Source: Lutjanus erythropterus (Eukaryota > Chordata > Actinopteri > Lutjaniformes > Lutjanidae). Taken from it: 64,000 nucleotides of DNA. The notes beneath the pieces were generated by a model. The model saw only the letters and a list, made by a program, of their open reading frames with translations, was not told where the DNA came from and made no database searches. The stretch is from positions 21,748,424 through 21,812,423 of the forward strand of contig CM034599.1 of the NCBI GenBank assembly GCA_020091685.1, written 5' to 3'. Positions 63,584 through 64,000 of the stretch are shown piece by piece; position 1 is the first letter of the stretch; each line of letters begins with the position of its first letter. The translations under genes and the position numbers were made by a program.

Positions 63584-64000
63584 ATAGAGTGAGCACTAGG
63601 TACAAGAATGAGGGTTTGAAATGTGAGAGTAAAGGGTTCTCTCTCTAGGTGGCCACAACCAGCGAGGTTTGGTTTGTGACCCCACAGAGGAACACAGATA
63701 GTGAAATTTATTTCTTTTCAGAATAGGCAAACTGGTGTGGTGTGGGGAAACATGCATGGAAAATGTCTGACATTTCTGTGGACACTTGAGCTCTAAGTAT
63801 AGCAAATGCAGAGCTGTATAAACGCGTTTCATGATGCAAGAATTGTGTAAATTTAACCTCTGTCATCACTGTATGATGTCAGAGTTATTATACTAAAGAT
63901 TTTTCAGTCCTGGTAGATTAGGTCAGTTCCAAATAACATGTATTGATGTCCAGGGTTGGCAAGCAAGAACAATTTGGTTATGTGTTTACAGCATTGCCAA

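Larger units (their letters stand above)
46531..64000. other. intergenic region 3' of fbxl17
   Basis: No coding exon could be supported on either strand. Known vertebrate gene order puts efna5 next, but I found no ephrin-like peptide in the open frames, so its first exon probably lies beyond 64000. Repeats and CNE-like stretches are listed separately. The remaining parts (46.9-49.1, 50.7-51.3, 52.2-54.3, 55.4-59.0, 59.6-61.9 kb) are unremarkable non-coding DNA. 53.0-53.4 kb is pyrimidine-rich and somewhat GC-richer. Confidence 0.6.

Overview
The window reads as vertebrate, most likely percomorph teleost, nuclear DNA. It is intron-rich and AT-leaning, with many microsatellites, tRNA-derived SINE remnants and short TIR/foldback (MITE-like) elements of the kind abundant in bony fish. 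I found no bacterial-style operon, rRNA, intact tRNA or CRISPR array. Only two exons can be supported as coding, both on the + strand. They are the penultimate (17088-17230) and last (43700-43837) coding exons of fbxl17, the F-box/leucine-rich-repeat substrate receptor of an SCF ubiquitin ligase that acts in BTB-domain dimer quality control. The upstream exon ends in phase 0 with LRYLGLMRCDK and the downstream exon begins in phase 0 with VNEETVERLV, so they join directly across a 26.5 kb intron. The upstream exons of the gene lie before this window.

Layout. 1-17087 is intron, with a foldback element (2529-3354), hAT-like elements (5098-5452, 9519-9863, 14509-15359, the last carrying a nested reverse SINE), other dispersed repeats and microsatellites. 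17231-43699 is the last intron. It holds four copies of an unusual element family (19.0, 24.7, 29.4 and 37.2 kb) with CACTCTTAGAAATAA-type ends and an internal ~55-bp GGTTCT/AGAACC minisatellite, plus palindromic elements, a TTAA-flanked MITE (30.9-32.2 kb), a SINE with a 14-bp target duplication (39383-39570), and several non-repetitive stretches that look like conserved non-coding elements. From 43838 is the 3' UTR, which opens almost at once with a CA repeat and probably includes a foldback element. The best poly(A) signal is at 46509. The rest, to 64000, is intergenic, with a second copy of the 30.9-kb MITE, a 1.06-kb foldback holding an (AAT)n array, a fifth GGTTCT element (with another MITE inserted in it), and more CNE-like stretches.

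In known vertebrate synteny efna5 lies 3' of fbxl17. I found no efna5 coding exon here, so the ~17 kb after fbxl17 may be flanking regulatory space of that gene or of fbxl17. Nothing amounts to an undescribed gene system. The most unusual signal is the GGTTCT minisatellite-bearing element family.
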